A DNA stretch of 18,089 bases from HGM04593 sp045613945 (GTDB lineage: Bacteria > Bacteroidota > Bacteroidia > Bacteroidales > Bacteroidaceae), in contig JAZLBZ010000045.1 in the NCBI GenBank assembly GCA_045613945.1, forward strand, positions 1 through 18,089, given 5' to 3'. This document shows positions 8,900 through 13,601 of this stretch, piece by piece. The first letter of the stretch is position 1. Each line of letters begins with the position of its first letter. The position numbers and the translations under genes were made by a program. The notes under the pieces were generated by a model. That model did not search any database and was not told the origin of the DNA. It saw only the letters and a list, made by a program, of their open reading frames with translations.

Positions 8900-8929
8900 G
8901 TCATCTTGAGCGTAGCGAAAGATCTCTTA
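8900..8929. repeat. Dispersed intergenic repeat, copy 2
   Basis: GTCATCTTGAGCGTAGCGAA followed by AGATCTCTTA, sharing the blocks GTCATC, GAGCGTAGCGA and GATCTCTT with copy 1 at 8759-8796. It can be read as MCHLERSERSLIS in frame with the HD-domain gene, which makes that frame look longer than it is. Confidence 0.55.
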
Positions 8930-8986
8930 TATCCGCGAAAACGTGTATCAGCAAACTCAAAATTATTATATTCCCCAAAAAATGTT

Positions 8987-8994
8987 TAGCTTTG
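8987..8994 (+). promoter_or_regulatory. Bacteroidetes -7 element before the HD-domain gene
   Basis: TAGCTTTG matches TAnnTTTG, 19 bases before the ATG at 9013, giving a very short leader. No convincing TTTG sits at the -33 distance. Confidence 0.5.
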
Positions 8995-9012
8995 CGGAGT
9001 AAAAATTCAACT

Positions 9013-9642
9013 ATGGCAACTCTTGAACGAGCAATAGAGATAGCAACCGAAGCCCATCGCGGGCAACTCGACAAAGCCGGTAACGAATATATCGGCCACC
9101 CCTTGCGTGTGATGGCAATGGGACGCACCACCGAAGAGAAGATAGTGGGCGTGCTGCACGATGTGGTAGAGGACACCGCCTGGACATTTGGGCAACTTGA
9201 GGCCGAGGGATTCTCGGCAGAGATTATCGAGGCACTCCGCAGTGTCACCAAACTCTCCGAAACCGAACCTTACGACAAGTTCATAGCGCGCATAAAAGGC
9301 AATTCTTTGGCAGTGGCAGTCAAACTCAATGACCTCACCGACAACATGGATATACGCCGTTTGCCCTACCTCTCGGACAAGGATGTCAAGCGCCTGAAAA
9401 AATACCTCAAGGCCTACAAACAACTCACCGGCACACCAACCTATTCAGTCTATGCCTGCCAGCAGGAGTACCCCAATGCCTATGCCCCCTGGAGCGAGGA
9501 GGATGACTGGACGCTTACAAGAATGTGGTGCGAAGGCGCCACAATTGCGGAACTTGCCGCGCACTTCCAGCGCAAACCCGGCGGCATCAGGTCGCGCATA
9601 AAGAAACTCGACCTTGAGAAAACCTACGGCGTGGGAGAGTAG
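9013..9642 (+). CDS. HD-domain (RelA/SpoT hydrolase-like) protein with C-terminal helix-turn-helix
   Basis: Encodes 209 residues from the ATG at 9013; the frame is open to 8896, but that part is intergenic repeat. Residues 1-140 match the small SpoT/MESH1-type HD hydrolase fold: H15 (EAHRGQ), H29-P30, LHDVVEDT with H49-D50 and E53-D54, and VKLNDLTDNMD (104-113, the KLaDrlhNM box). Such enzymes hydrolyse (p)ppGpp or related nucleotides. There is no synthetase domain. Residues 160-201 (WSEEDDWTLTRMW, then ATIAELAAHFQRKPGGIRSR) form a Myb/HTH-like helical module, so the protein may bind DNA or have a regulatory tail. Monocistronic, with a strong terminator right after the stop. Nucleotide substrate is inferred only. 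Confidence 0.87.
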   Translation: MATLERAIEIATEAHRGQLDKAGNEYIGHPLRVMAMGRTTEEKIVGVLHDVVEDTAWTFGQLEAEGFSAEIIEALRSVTKLSETEPYDKFIARIKGNSLAVAVKLNDLTDNMDIRRLPYLSDKDVKRLKKYLKAYKQLTGTPTYSVYACQQEYPNAYAPWSEEDDWTLTRMWCEGATIAELAAHFQRKPGGIRSRIKKLDLEKTYGVGE

Positions 9643-9654
9643 GGGATAATAAGA

Positions 9655-9688
9655 AACGCGGCAGTTGTCTGCCGCGTTAGATTTTTTT
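9655..9688 (+). terminator. Rho-independent terminator of the HD-domain gene
   Basis: A perfect 10-bp stem (AACGCGGCAG at 9655-9664, CTGCCGCGTT at 9669-9678) with loop TTGT is followed by AGA and seven T (9682-9688). It starts 13 bases after the stop codon and also separates this gene from the convergent tRNA-Pro. Confidence 0.92.
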
Positions 9689-9694
9689 GCTGTG

Positions 9695-9767
9695 TCGGAA
9701 TGAGGCGACTCGAACGCCCGACCCCTACGTCCCGAACGTAGTGCGCTACCAACTGCGCTACATTCCG
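9695..9767 (-). tRNA. tRNA-Pro(CGG)
   Basis: Read on the minus strand this is a complete 73-base cloverleaf: acceptor CGGAATG/CATTCCG, D arm GCGC-loop-GCGC, anticodon stem CTACG/CGTAG around the loop TTCGGGA (anticodon CGG), T arm with TTCGAGT, and discriminator A. The 3' CCA is not encoded. The likely promoter is at 9783-9790. Confidence 0.95.
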
Positions 9768-9782
9768 TCACTTTCAATGGTG

Positions 9783-9790
9783 CAAATATA
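9783..9790 (-). promoter_or_regulatory. -7 promoter element of tRNA-Pro
   Basis: On the minus strand TATATTTG fits TAnnTTTG, 15 bases before the tRNA-Pro 5' end. The -33 element is not clear. Confidence 0.5.
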
Positions 9791-9838
9791 GTACAAATAT
9801 GGAAAACTGAAAAATTTTTGAACTTTTTTATCGAAACA

Positions 9839-9870
9839 TTTGCACAAATAAAAAACTTGTCATACCTTTG
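9839..9870 (+). promoter_or_regulatory. Canonical Bacteroidetes promoter of tRNA-Phe
   Basis: TTTG at 9839-9842 and TACCTTTG at 9863-9870 are separated by 20 bases, a textbook Bacteroidetes -33/-7 pair. The tRNA 5' end lies 16 bases after the -7 box. Confidence 0.8.
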
Positions 9871-9886
9871 CACTCGCAAACAAGAC

Positions 9887-9959
9887 GGTGCCATAGCTCA
9901 GTTGGTAGAGCAAAGGACTGAAAATCCTTGTGTCCCCGGTTCGATTCCTGGTGGCACCA
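9887..9959 (+). tRNA. tRNA-Phe(GAA)
   Basis: Complete 73-base cloverleaf: acceptor GGTGCCA/TGGCACC, D arm GCTC/GAGC, anticodon stem AAGGA/TCCTT around the loop CTGAAAA (anticodon GAA), T arm with TTCGATT, and discriminator A; CCA is not encoded. An integrase remnant lies about 190 bases downstream and the base composition changes after it, so its 3' end is the likely left attachment site of the island. Confidence 0.96.
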
Positions 9960-9967
9960 CTTGAAAG

Positions 9968-10007
9968 AAACGCTAATAACTTACAAAACAAGTTGTTAGC
10001 GTTTTTT
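9968..10007 (+). terminator. Terminator of tRNA-Phe
   Basis: A 15-bp stem (9968-9982 with 9990-10004, one G-T pair) around loop ACAAAAC is followed by a T run. It starts 8 bases after the tRNA. Confidence 0.88.
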
Positions 10008-10032
10008 CTTTTGCCTAAAAACCTAAATTTGG

Positions 10033-10054
10033 CTACATTTTGACTACATTTTGA
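10033..10054. repeat. Exact tandem 11-bp repeat, possible integrase arm sites
   Basis: CTACATTTTGA occurs twice head to tail (10033-10043 and 10044-10054), between tRNA-Phe and the integrase remnant. Tandem repeats this size next to a tRNA att site resemble arm-type binding sites of tyrosine recombinases; this role is inferred. A second short repeat, GGTGGAGCA at 10084-10092 and 10096-10104, follows. Confidence 0.45.
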
Positions 10055-10146
10055 TATCTCCGGCTCAACGCAAAATTCGGCAGGGTGGAGCAGAAGGTGG
10101 AGCAAACAGGTGTTCCAAATATCTCCACCTCGAAAGAGTGTTTTTC

Positions 10147-10317
10147 GCACACAGATGTAGCGTAGGAGTGGCGGGCCTGGCTAATGGCGTGAGCAAAGAG
10201 AATGTGGCAAAGATGCTCGGACACTTCAATATCAAGATGACGCAATACTATGCAAAAGTACTCGACAGCTCGATATTGAAGGACATGATGAATGTGAAGA
10301 GTGCAATAAATATATGA
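10147..10317 (+). pseudogene. Remnant of a tyrosine integrase C-terminus with an internal 30-bp inversion
   Basis: From 10177 to the stop at 10317 the plus strand encodes LANGVSKENVAKMLGHF, then NIKMTQYYAKV and SSILKDMM. This is the C-terminal end of a Bacteroidales phage/transposon integrase, with the MLGH box (third catalytic His/Trp region) and the catalytic Tyr region (TQYYAKV). The box expected just before it, R-H-[ST]-[FY]-A-T-S-V, is missing on the plus strand. Read on the minus strand, 10176 down to 10147 encodes ARHSYATSVC in exactly the register that would precede LANGV. So a 10-codon piece is inverted in place and everything upstream is lost. The remnant cannot make an active recombinase. 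It marks the edge of an integrated island at tRNA-Phe. Confidence 0.8.
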
Positions 10318-10324
10318 TGTCTTT

Positions 10325-10367
10325 ATTAATTTTGCCCTTGCACATTATATGTGAGGGCAAAATTAAT
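10325..10367. terminator. Bidirectional hairpin between the integrase remnant and the immunity-like gene
   Basis: A 14-bp perfect stem (10325-10338 with 10354-10367) continues as CACAT/ATGTG (10341-10345, 10349-10353) after a two-base bulge, around loop TAT. It sits between convergent sequences. There is no long T run, so it is a terminator of the weaker kind. Confidence 0.6.
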
Positions 10368-10405
10368 TCTATCAAATAGCATGCTCCCTTCATCAGACTT
10401 ATAAT

Positions 10406-10750
10406 CTAGACTGAATCAATATCCTCTAACTCATCAATAAGTTCAATTAAAGGCCTGCCGTTAATTTTAAAATTCTCAAGCAACTCCATTTCGTTAGCAT
10501 AGACCTCATATTCCTCTGTAAAATGTTCATCACATACAGCTGCATAGTTTTGTTCTTTCAACAAGAAATATTCTTTATTTTTATAAGTAAAGCAAACATC
10601 GTAGCATAACACCCCAAATCTATGAAATAAGACCTCCTCGGCCCATGTCTTATAGCCTTCATATAAATCCCCATATTTTTCCCTATTTGGAGGATACTTA
10701 GCGTTAATAGGATTGCCATTGGCATCGTTAATTATATAAGGCTTACTCAT
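10406..10750 (-). CDS. Small acidic protein, candidate immunity protein
   Basis: Encodes 114 residues and the family is not recognised. The protein is acidic, rich in Glu, Tyr and Asn, with no signal peptide or membrane segment (starts MSKPYIINDANGNPINAKYP, ends ELIDELEDIDSV). Its ATG overlaps the stop of the upstream 125-residue gene by 4 bases (10747-10750), so the two are translated together. Size, acidity and coupling to a small basic His-rich protein fit an immunity protein of a polymorphic toxin pair; this is inference from arrangement. The local sequence is much more AT-rich than the left part of the window, consistent with transfer. Confidence 0.7.
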   Translation of the reverse strand: MSKPYIINDANGNPINAKYPPNREKYGDLYEGYKTWAEEVLFHRFGVLCYDVCFTYKNKEYFLLKEQNYAAVCDEHFTEEYEVYANEMELLENFKINGRPLIELIDELEDIDSV

Positions 10751-11124
10751 TTTTTGAAATTTATAATTTTATTTACAAGTTTTTTCATCTCAGTTGTTAA
10801 CGTATGGGTCTCGCCTTCAATCGGTTTGCCATTAGCCCATTTGTGGTAATGTGGTCCCAAACCTTTATGGTCGACAATGTGTATTTCCTCTATTTTCTTA
10901 CCATCAGGACCATATCTGGCAATTTCTTTTAATCCCTTTCCATTACGATAAAATGTTGCATAAGTTCTATTAGGCGTATGGCTCTCTTCTGGAAGTTTTA
11001 CACCTGCTTTTGGATTTTTTGTTTCAAGTACTTTTATGTTATCACCTATACTAGAAACAGTCTTATACATTCTGCCGTTTTCAAAGTTAGTTATTCCGCT
11101 TAAAAAACTACCGTTTCCTCCCAT
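10747..11124 (-). CDS. Orphan polymorphic-toxin-like C-terminal domain
   Basis: Encodes 125 residues. The start at 11124 is fixed by an in-frame stop two codons upstream. There is no secretion signal or delivery domain. The fold looks beta-rich at first (MYKTVSSIGDNIKVLETK, then TYATFYRNGKGLKEIARYG) and then has a His-rich stretch IHIVDHKGLGPHYHKW with H82, D85, H86, H92 and H94, and a basic helix at the end. GPHYH-type clusters occur in C-terminal nuclease or other toxin domains of Rhs/WapA-like proteins. I cannot name the family. It overlaps the next gene by ATGA. Most likely it is an orphan toxin tip with its immunity gene, left in the island. Confidence 0.65.
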   Translation of the reverse strand: MGGNGSFLSGITNFENGRMYKTVSSIGDNIKVLETKNPKAGVKLPEESHTPNRTYATFYRNGKGLKEIARYGPDGKKIEEIHIVDHKGLGPHYHKWANGKPIEGETHTLTTEMKKLVNKIINFKK

Positions 11125-11290
11125 CTTTTAACTTTTTATAATTCTCATTCTCAAAATATGTACTTATCTCTTCATTTTCTTCGGGCACCGGTATCACCGT
11201 CCGAGTTGAGAATGGTTTTGTGACAAAGCAAGCGAAGCGACCTACGACGCATAAATTAAGGTCAAGTTTATTAAGGATATCAATATTCAA
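11108..11290 (-). CDS. Doubtful 60-codon frame before the toxin-like gene
   Basis: An ATG frame of 60 codons ends inside the start of the toxin-like gene (17-base overlap, different frame). Its product has no recognisable domain. The middle (GRFACFVTKPFSTRTVIPVP) looks like a translated intergenic repeat rather than a protein. It could be a remnant of a longer toxin gene or not a gene at all. Confidence 0.2.
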   Translation of the reverse strand: MNIDILNKLDLNLCVVGRFACFVTKPFSTRTVIPVPEENEEISTYFENENYKKLKDGRKR

Positions 11291-11315
11291 ATTACAATCA
11301 AGCCGCTATTATTAT

Positions 11316-11358
11316 AAAAAACAGAGTTGGGGACAAAGGCAGCTCGCTCCCAACTCTG
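11316..11358 (-). terminator. Terminator of the hipBST operon
   Basis: On the minus strand CAGAGTTGGG pairs with CCCAACTCTG (11349-11358 and 11322-11331) over a 17-base loop and is followed by six T (complement of 11316-11321). It begins 21 bases after the hipT stop and separates it from the toxin-like gene. Confidence 0.88.
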
Positions 11359-11379
11359 CATAAATTTAGTGTTGCGTTG

Positions 11380-12321
11380 TTACGCTAATAGGTTCAACTT
11401 CTCGGTAATGATAACCTTAAAAGCCTCTTTCATTTCGTCTGGCAAGAAAGAGAGGTTGATAAACTCAAACCATTTATCTTTGGCCTTTGCGAATTTGGCA
11501 AAGATGTTATTGATAACTTTCTCCTCCAACCCCGATGCTTGCATTGAGGTTGCGAAATCAGCTTTTTTGATTTTGCGTTTCTTGCCGTTAAGGGTCAGTG
11601 CCAATTCCTCGGTATCTTCAGGCATAACCAATGCTGTTGATAGCATATCGTATGCAGGCGTAAGCAGATATTTCCCTTGTTCCTTGCTATAAAGCGAAAA
11701 GTTTTTCAAGTGCATATCGGCATTGCCCGTTATCCACGAGAAAACCACCTGCTCCCAATAGTTTACCATATCCAACTTAGGCACGGCTGAAAAACGCTGT
11801 ATTGCCTTGGCAATCTGCTCATACGAGCCTTTGTACTTATGCTCGGTAAGTCGCTCCGTAAGTTGACACATATCCTCCATCGGGAGTTTGTCACCTGTGG
11901 CTGTACGGTCGATGCGGCGGGTTATATAGCACAACTCACCATCAGCAAAACGGATGAGGCTATGAGGCACTGTTTGCACCTTTGCCAACTCTGCAAGGTG
12001 CATTGTCAAATCCTCCAATTCGGGTAGGTGTGCAAATCGGTCGGTCTGCGGTTTTAAGATATATCGACCCCACAAGCCGACAATGGTGAAACGATCAGTC
12101 TCGTTTCTGCCACCTCTGTTTATGTCGAGCGACAACTTCGCTTGAACACCAGTCAGGGTCGTTTGACTACGGATTACCTGTTTGGCAAGGTCGGTTAGGT
12201 TCTCGCGTGTATATGGCAGTTCGGGGACACTAGGCGTGCCGAACATCTTTTTTGAACAAGCCTTGTGAAAATCCTTTTCACCCTCGTTCAGTTCCTTGTA
12301 ACAATATAGACACTTTGCCAT
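11380..12321 (-). CDS. hipT: HipT-type serine/threonine kinase toxin (HipA C-terminal kinase)
   Basis: Encodes 313 residues from the ATG at 12321, one base after the hipS stop; an ATG at 12333 would add four residues. It starts with a Cys-rich tag (C4, C7, C22, as in CLYCYKEL), common in Bacteroidetes HipA-like kinases. The kinase then shows TTLTGVQAKLSL (54-65, the flexible Gly-rich loop), ATP-site K90 in YILKP, NADMHLKN at 200-207 with catalytic D202, and PAYDMLST with the metal-binding D225. The N-subdomain 1 of full HipA is missing and is encoded separately by hipS. HipT of E. coli phosphorylates tryptophanyl-tRNA synthetase; the target here is unknown. Gene order hipB-hipS-hipT matches HipBST systems. 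Confidence 0.9.
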   Translation of the reverse strand: MAKCLYCYKELNEGEKDFHKACSKKMFGTPSVPELPYTRENLTDLAKQVIRSQTTLTGVQAKLSLDINRGGRNETDRFTIVGLWGRYILKPQTDRFAHLPELEDLTMHLAELAKVQTVPHSLIRFADGELCYITRRIDRTATGDKLPMEDMCQLTERLTEHKYKGSYEQIAKAIQRFSAVPKLDMVNYWEQVVFSWITGNADMHLKNFSLYSKEQGKYLLTPAYDMLSTALVMPEDTEELALTLNGKKRKIKKADFATSMQASGLEEKVINNIFAKFAKAKDKWFEFINLSFLPDEMKEAFKVIITEKLNLLA

Positions 12322-12322
12322 A

Positions 12323-12649
12323 CTACTTCTCATTGATTATGGGTTCAACACCAACAGCACCGATACAATCCTTGCAACACGCAATGAGCAACGACATACG
12401 GTCGCGGGCATCAATTTTCCAGTTCTTCTCAGCAATATCCAAAAGCCAGCCTTCGGGAATCAAACCATCGAAAAACGGAAATAATACCTTGTCCCGATAG
12501 GGTTTGTCGCTCAACGGCAAGGTAAGGCTCACCGCCTCAGCATCGGCAGTTGCTAAATAATCGGCATCATACTCAAATGTATAACCGTTTTCATCTTCCG
12601 TCAAGATTCCGGCTTTTATGCCACGCAAAAATACTACAGCCTGTTTCAT
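12323..12649 (-). CDS. hipS: HipS-type antitoxin (HipA N-subdomain 1)
   Basis: Encodes 108 residues, equivalent to the detached N-terminal subdomain of HipA. Hallmarks are GILTEDENGYTFEYD (14-28), SLTLPLSDKPY (41-51), FPFFDGLIPEGWLL (57-70) and DCIGAVGVEP (94-103). In the E. coli HipBST system the corresponding small protein, rather than HipB, is the antitoxin that blocks the kinase. The gene overlaps hipB by ATGA (12646-12649) and runs into hipT with one base between stop and start, so the three are translated as a unit. Confidence 0.9.
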   Translation of the reverse strand: MKQAVVFLRGIKAGILTEDENGYTFEYDADYLATADAEAVSLTLPLSDKPYRDKVLFPFFDGLIPEGWLLDIAEKNWKIDARDRMSLLIACCKDCIGAVGVEPIINEK

Positions 12650-12864
12650 CGCTCATCGGTTTTAGTCATTGGCACGACACCAACCTCGCTGCCAAAGAGG
12701 TTTAATATCTGGTTTACCTTATCAAGGCGTAAGGTCTGCTTGCCCTGCTCCAATTCTCGAACAAGACGCAACCCAACTCCCGACTTTTCGGAAAGTTCCA
12801 CCTGCGTAAGATTATACTGCTTACGCATCGCCTTCACATATCTTGAAAGTGTTGTCTGCTCCAT
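12646..12864 (-). CDS. hipB: HipB-type DNA-binding autoregulator (XRE HTH)
   Basis: Encodes 72 residues with a Cro/CI helix-turn-helix at about 18-41 (YNLTQVELSEKSGVGLRLVR, then ELEQGKQTLRLDKVNQIL). HipB proteins dimerise, bind palindromic operators in their own promoter and bridge to the HipS-HipT complex. Three operator-like palindromes lie directly upstream (12878-12895, 12920-12937, 12961-12978), one overlapping the likely transcription start, so autorepression is expected. It is the first gene of the operon. Confidence 0.92.
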   Translation of the reverse strand: MEQTTLSRYVKAMRKQYNLTQVELSEKSGVGLRLVRELEQGKQTLRLDKVNQILNLFGSEVGVVPMTKTDER

Positions 12865-12877
12865 AGATGCAATAAAT

Positions 12878-12978
12878 TATACCCTATCGGGTGCAAAGAT
12901 AATAAAAGTTTTTTCAATTTACACCTTATCGGGTATAATTTTGCTATTCATGATTTGTTTTACACCCGATGGGGTATA
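12878..12978 (-). promoter_or_regulatory. hipBST promoter with three HipB operator palindromes
   Basis: TATACCCTATCGGGTGCA (12878-12895), TACACCTTATCGGGTATA (12920-12937) and TACACCCGATGGGGTATA (12961-12978) share the palindromic consensus TAYACCCnATnGGGTATA. Their starts are 42 and 41 bases apart, four helical turns, so bound dimers would lie on one face of the DNA. On the minus strand TATCTTTG (complement of 12894-12901) is the likely -7 element, placing the transcription start inside the first operator. Confidence 0.85.
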
Positions 12979-12982
12979 ATTG

Positions 12983-13019
12983 CTGCTTATTCGCGTCATA
13001 TTTTGACGCGAATAAGCAG
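12983..13019. repeat. 16-bp perfect inverted repeat (hairpin)
   Basis: CTGCTTATTCGCGTCA at 12983-12998 pairs perfectly with 13004-13019 around loop TATTT. It lies 5 bases beyond the outermost hip operator. No T run follows on either strand, so it is not a plain terminator. Together with the operators and the repeats that follow, it fills the 394-base gap between hipB and the HTH gene. Confidence 0.85.
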
Positions 13020-13044
13020 TGTAATCGCTTCATTGAGAGTGTGG

Positions 13045-13231
13045 TTGTATTAACTTTTGATAATTTAAACTTCGGCTCGGACGTGTTGTTGAGCAAAGCG
13101 AAAAATAAAAAATAAATGAATTTATTTTGTTCTCCTCTCGCCTTGTATTAAATTTTGATAATTTAAACTTCGGCTCGGGATAAAAAATAAATAAATTAAT
13201 TTTGTTCTCCTCTCGCCTTGTATTAAATTTG
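13045..13231. repeat. Tandem repeat with promoter-like module, about 2.3 copies
   Basis: TTGTATTAA followed by TTTTGATAATTTAAACTTCG occurs at 13045-13080 and 13143-13178 (one base differs), and TTGTATTAAATTTG begins again at 13218. Between them TTTGTTCTCCTCTCGCC recurs at 13126 and 13201. Spacing of the TTGTAT starts is 98 and 75 bases; the first interval has about 23 extra bases including GAGCAAAGCGAA. The last copy supplies the promoter of the HTH gene. Confidence 0.85.
13201..13231 (+). promoter_or_regulatory. Canonical promoter of the HTH gene and probably the TIR cluster
   Basis: TTTG at 13201-13204 and TAAATTTG at 13224-13231 are 19 bases apart, a good Bacteroidetes promoter. The earlier repeat copy has the same geometry (TTTG 13126-13129, TAAATTTTG 13149-13157) but one extra T in the -7 box. 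Confidence 0.75.
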
Positions 13232-13258
13232 CGGAAAACGCCAATATATTGTAGTAAA

Positions 13259-13459
13259 ATGAAAGACTTAAATAGGTTGAAAGTAGTTTTGGCAGAACAG
13301 AAGAAAACCGGCAAGTGGCTTGCCGAGCAGTTAGGCAAAGACCCTTCAACAGTTTCCAAATGGTGCTCAAACAAAATGCAACCATCGTTGGAGATGCTGG
13401 TGAATATTGCAAAGGTGTTAGATGTTGATACCAGAGAATTGATAGTTGTTACAAAGTAA
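13259..13459 (+). CDS. Small XRE-type HTH regulator
   Basis: Encodes 66 residues from the ATG at 13259, which follows the promoter; a longer frame from 13202 would start upstream of the promoter's -7 box. Nearly the whole protein is a Cro/CI helix-turn-helix: KWLAEQLGKDPSTVSKWCSN (19-38), then QPSLEMLVNIAKVLDVDTRELI. Compact regulators of this kind commonly precede restriction-modification and other defence genes in Bacteroidales (general knowledge). It is co-directional with the TIR gene, 142 bases upstream of it, and may control the cluster, possibly through the dyad at 13515-13536. Confidence 0.9.
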   Translation: MKDLNRLKVVLAEQKKTGKWLAEQLGKDPSTVSKWCSNKMQPSLEMLVNIAKVLDVDTRELIVVTK

Positions 13460-13512
13460 TAATCAAATGAAATTCGAATAACGTTTAAGAAATACCTTTT
13501 CAGACAAGCATA

Positions 13513-13590
13513 TGTTATGCGAAGTGTATCGCATAAATAAGAGGACTGAAAGTTTTGTTTTGGGAAGTGCAAGCCGCGAGGTAGAATAAA
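13513..13590 (+). other. Possible 25-codon leader frame before the TIR gene
   Basis: ATG at 13513 opens a frame MLCEVYRINKRTESFVLGSA..., 25 codons, ending 11 bases before the TIR start. Its first codons coincide with the dyad at 13515-13536. It could be a leader peptide or a fragment of a dispersed intergenic repeat. No ribosome-binding site is evident. Confidence 0.3.
13515..13536. promoter_or_regulatory. Dyad-symmetric operator candidate before the TIR gene
   Basis: TTATGCGA and TCGCATAA are perfect 8-bp inverted arms separated by AGTGTA. The 22-bp size suits a dimeric HTH repressor such as the 66-residue protein encoded just upstream. It lies 66 bases before the TIR start codon. Confidence 0.55.
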
Positions 13591-13601
13591 AGGGGTATAA
13601 A

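Noticed and set aside
9445..9894. 149-codon minus-strand frame over the HD gene and tRNA-Pro
   Set aside because: It runs antisense through a real gene and a tRNA with no recognisable protein features.
9860..10150. 96-codon minus-strand frame with SSGATRNRTGDTRIFSPLLY
   Set aside because: It is the antisense translation of tRNA-Phe and its surroundings, a well-known spurious frame.
10051..10317. An intact 88-residue protein containing the integrase tail
   Set aside because: Only the part from about 10177 is integrase-like; the upstream part is intergenic repeat and inverted sequence, so it is a remnant.
13045..13231. CRISPR array
   Set aside because: Only two to three units, unequal spacing, repeats containing promoter-like sequence, and no cas genes in the window.
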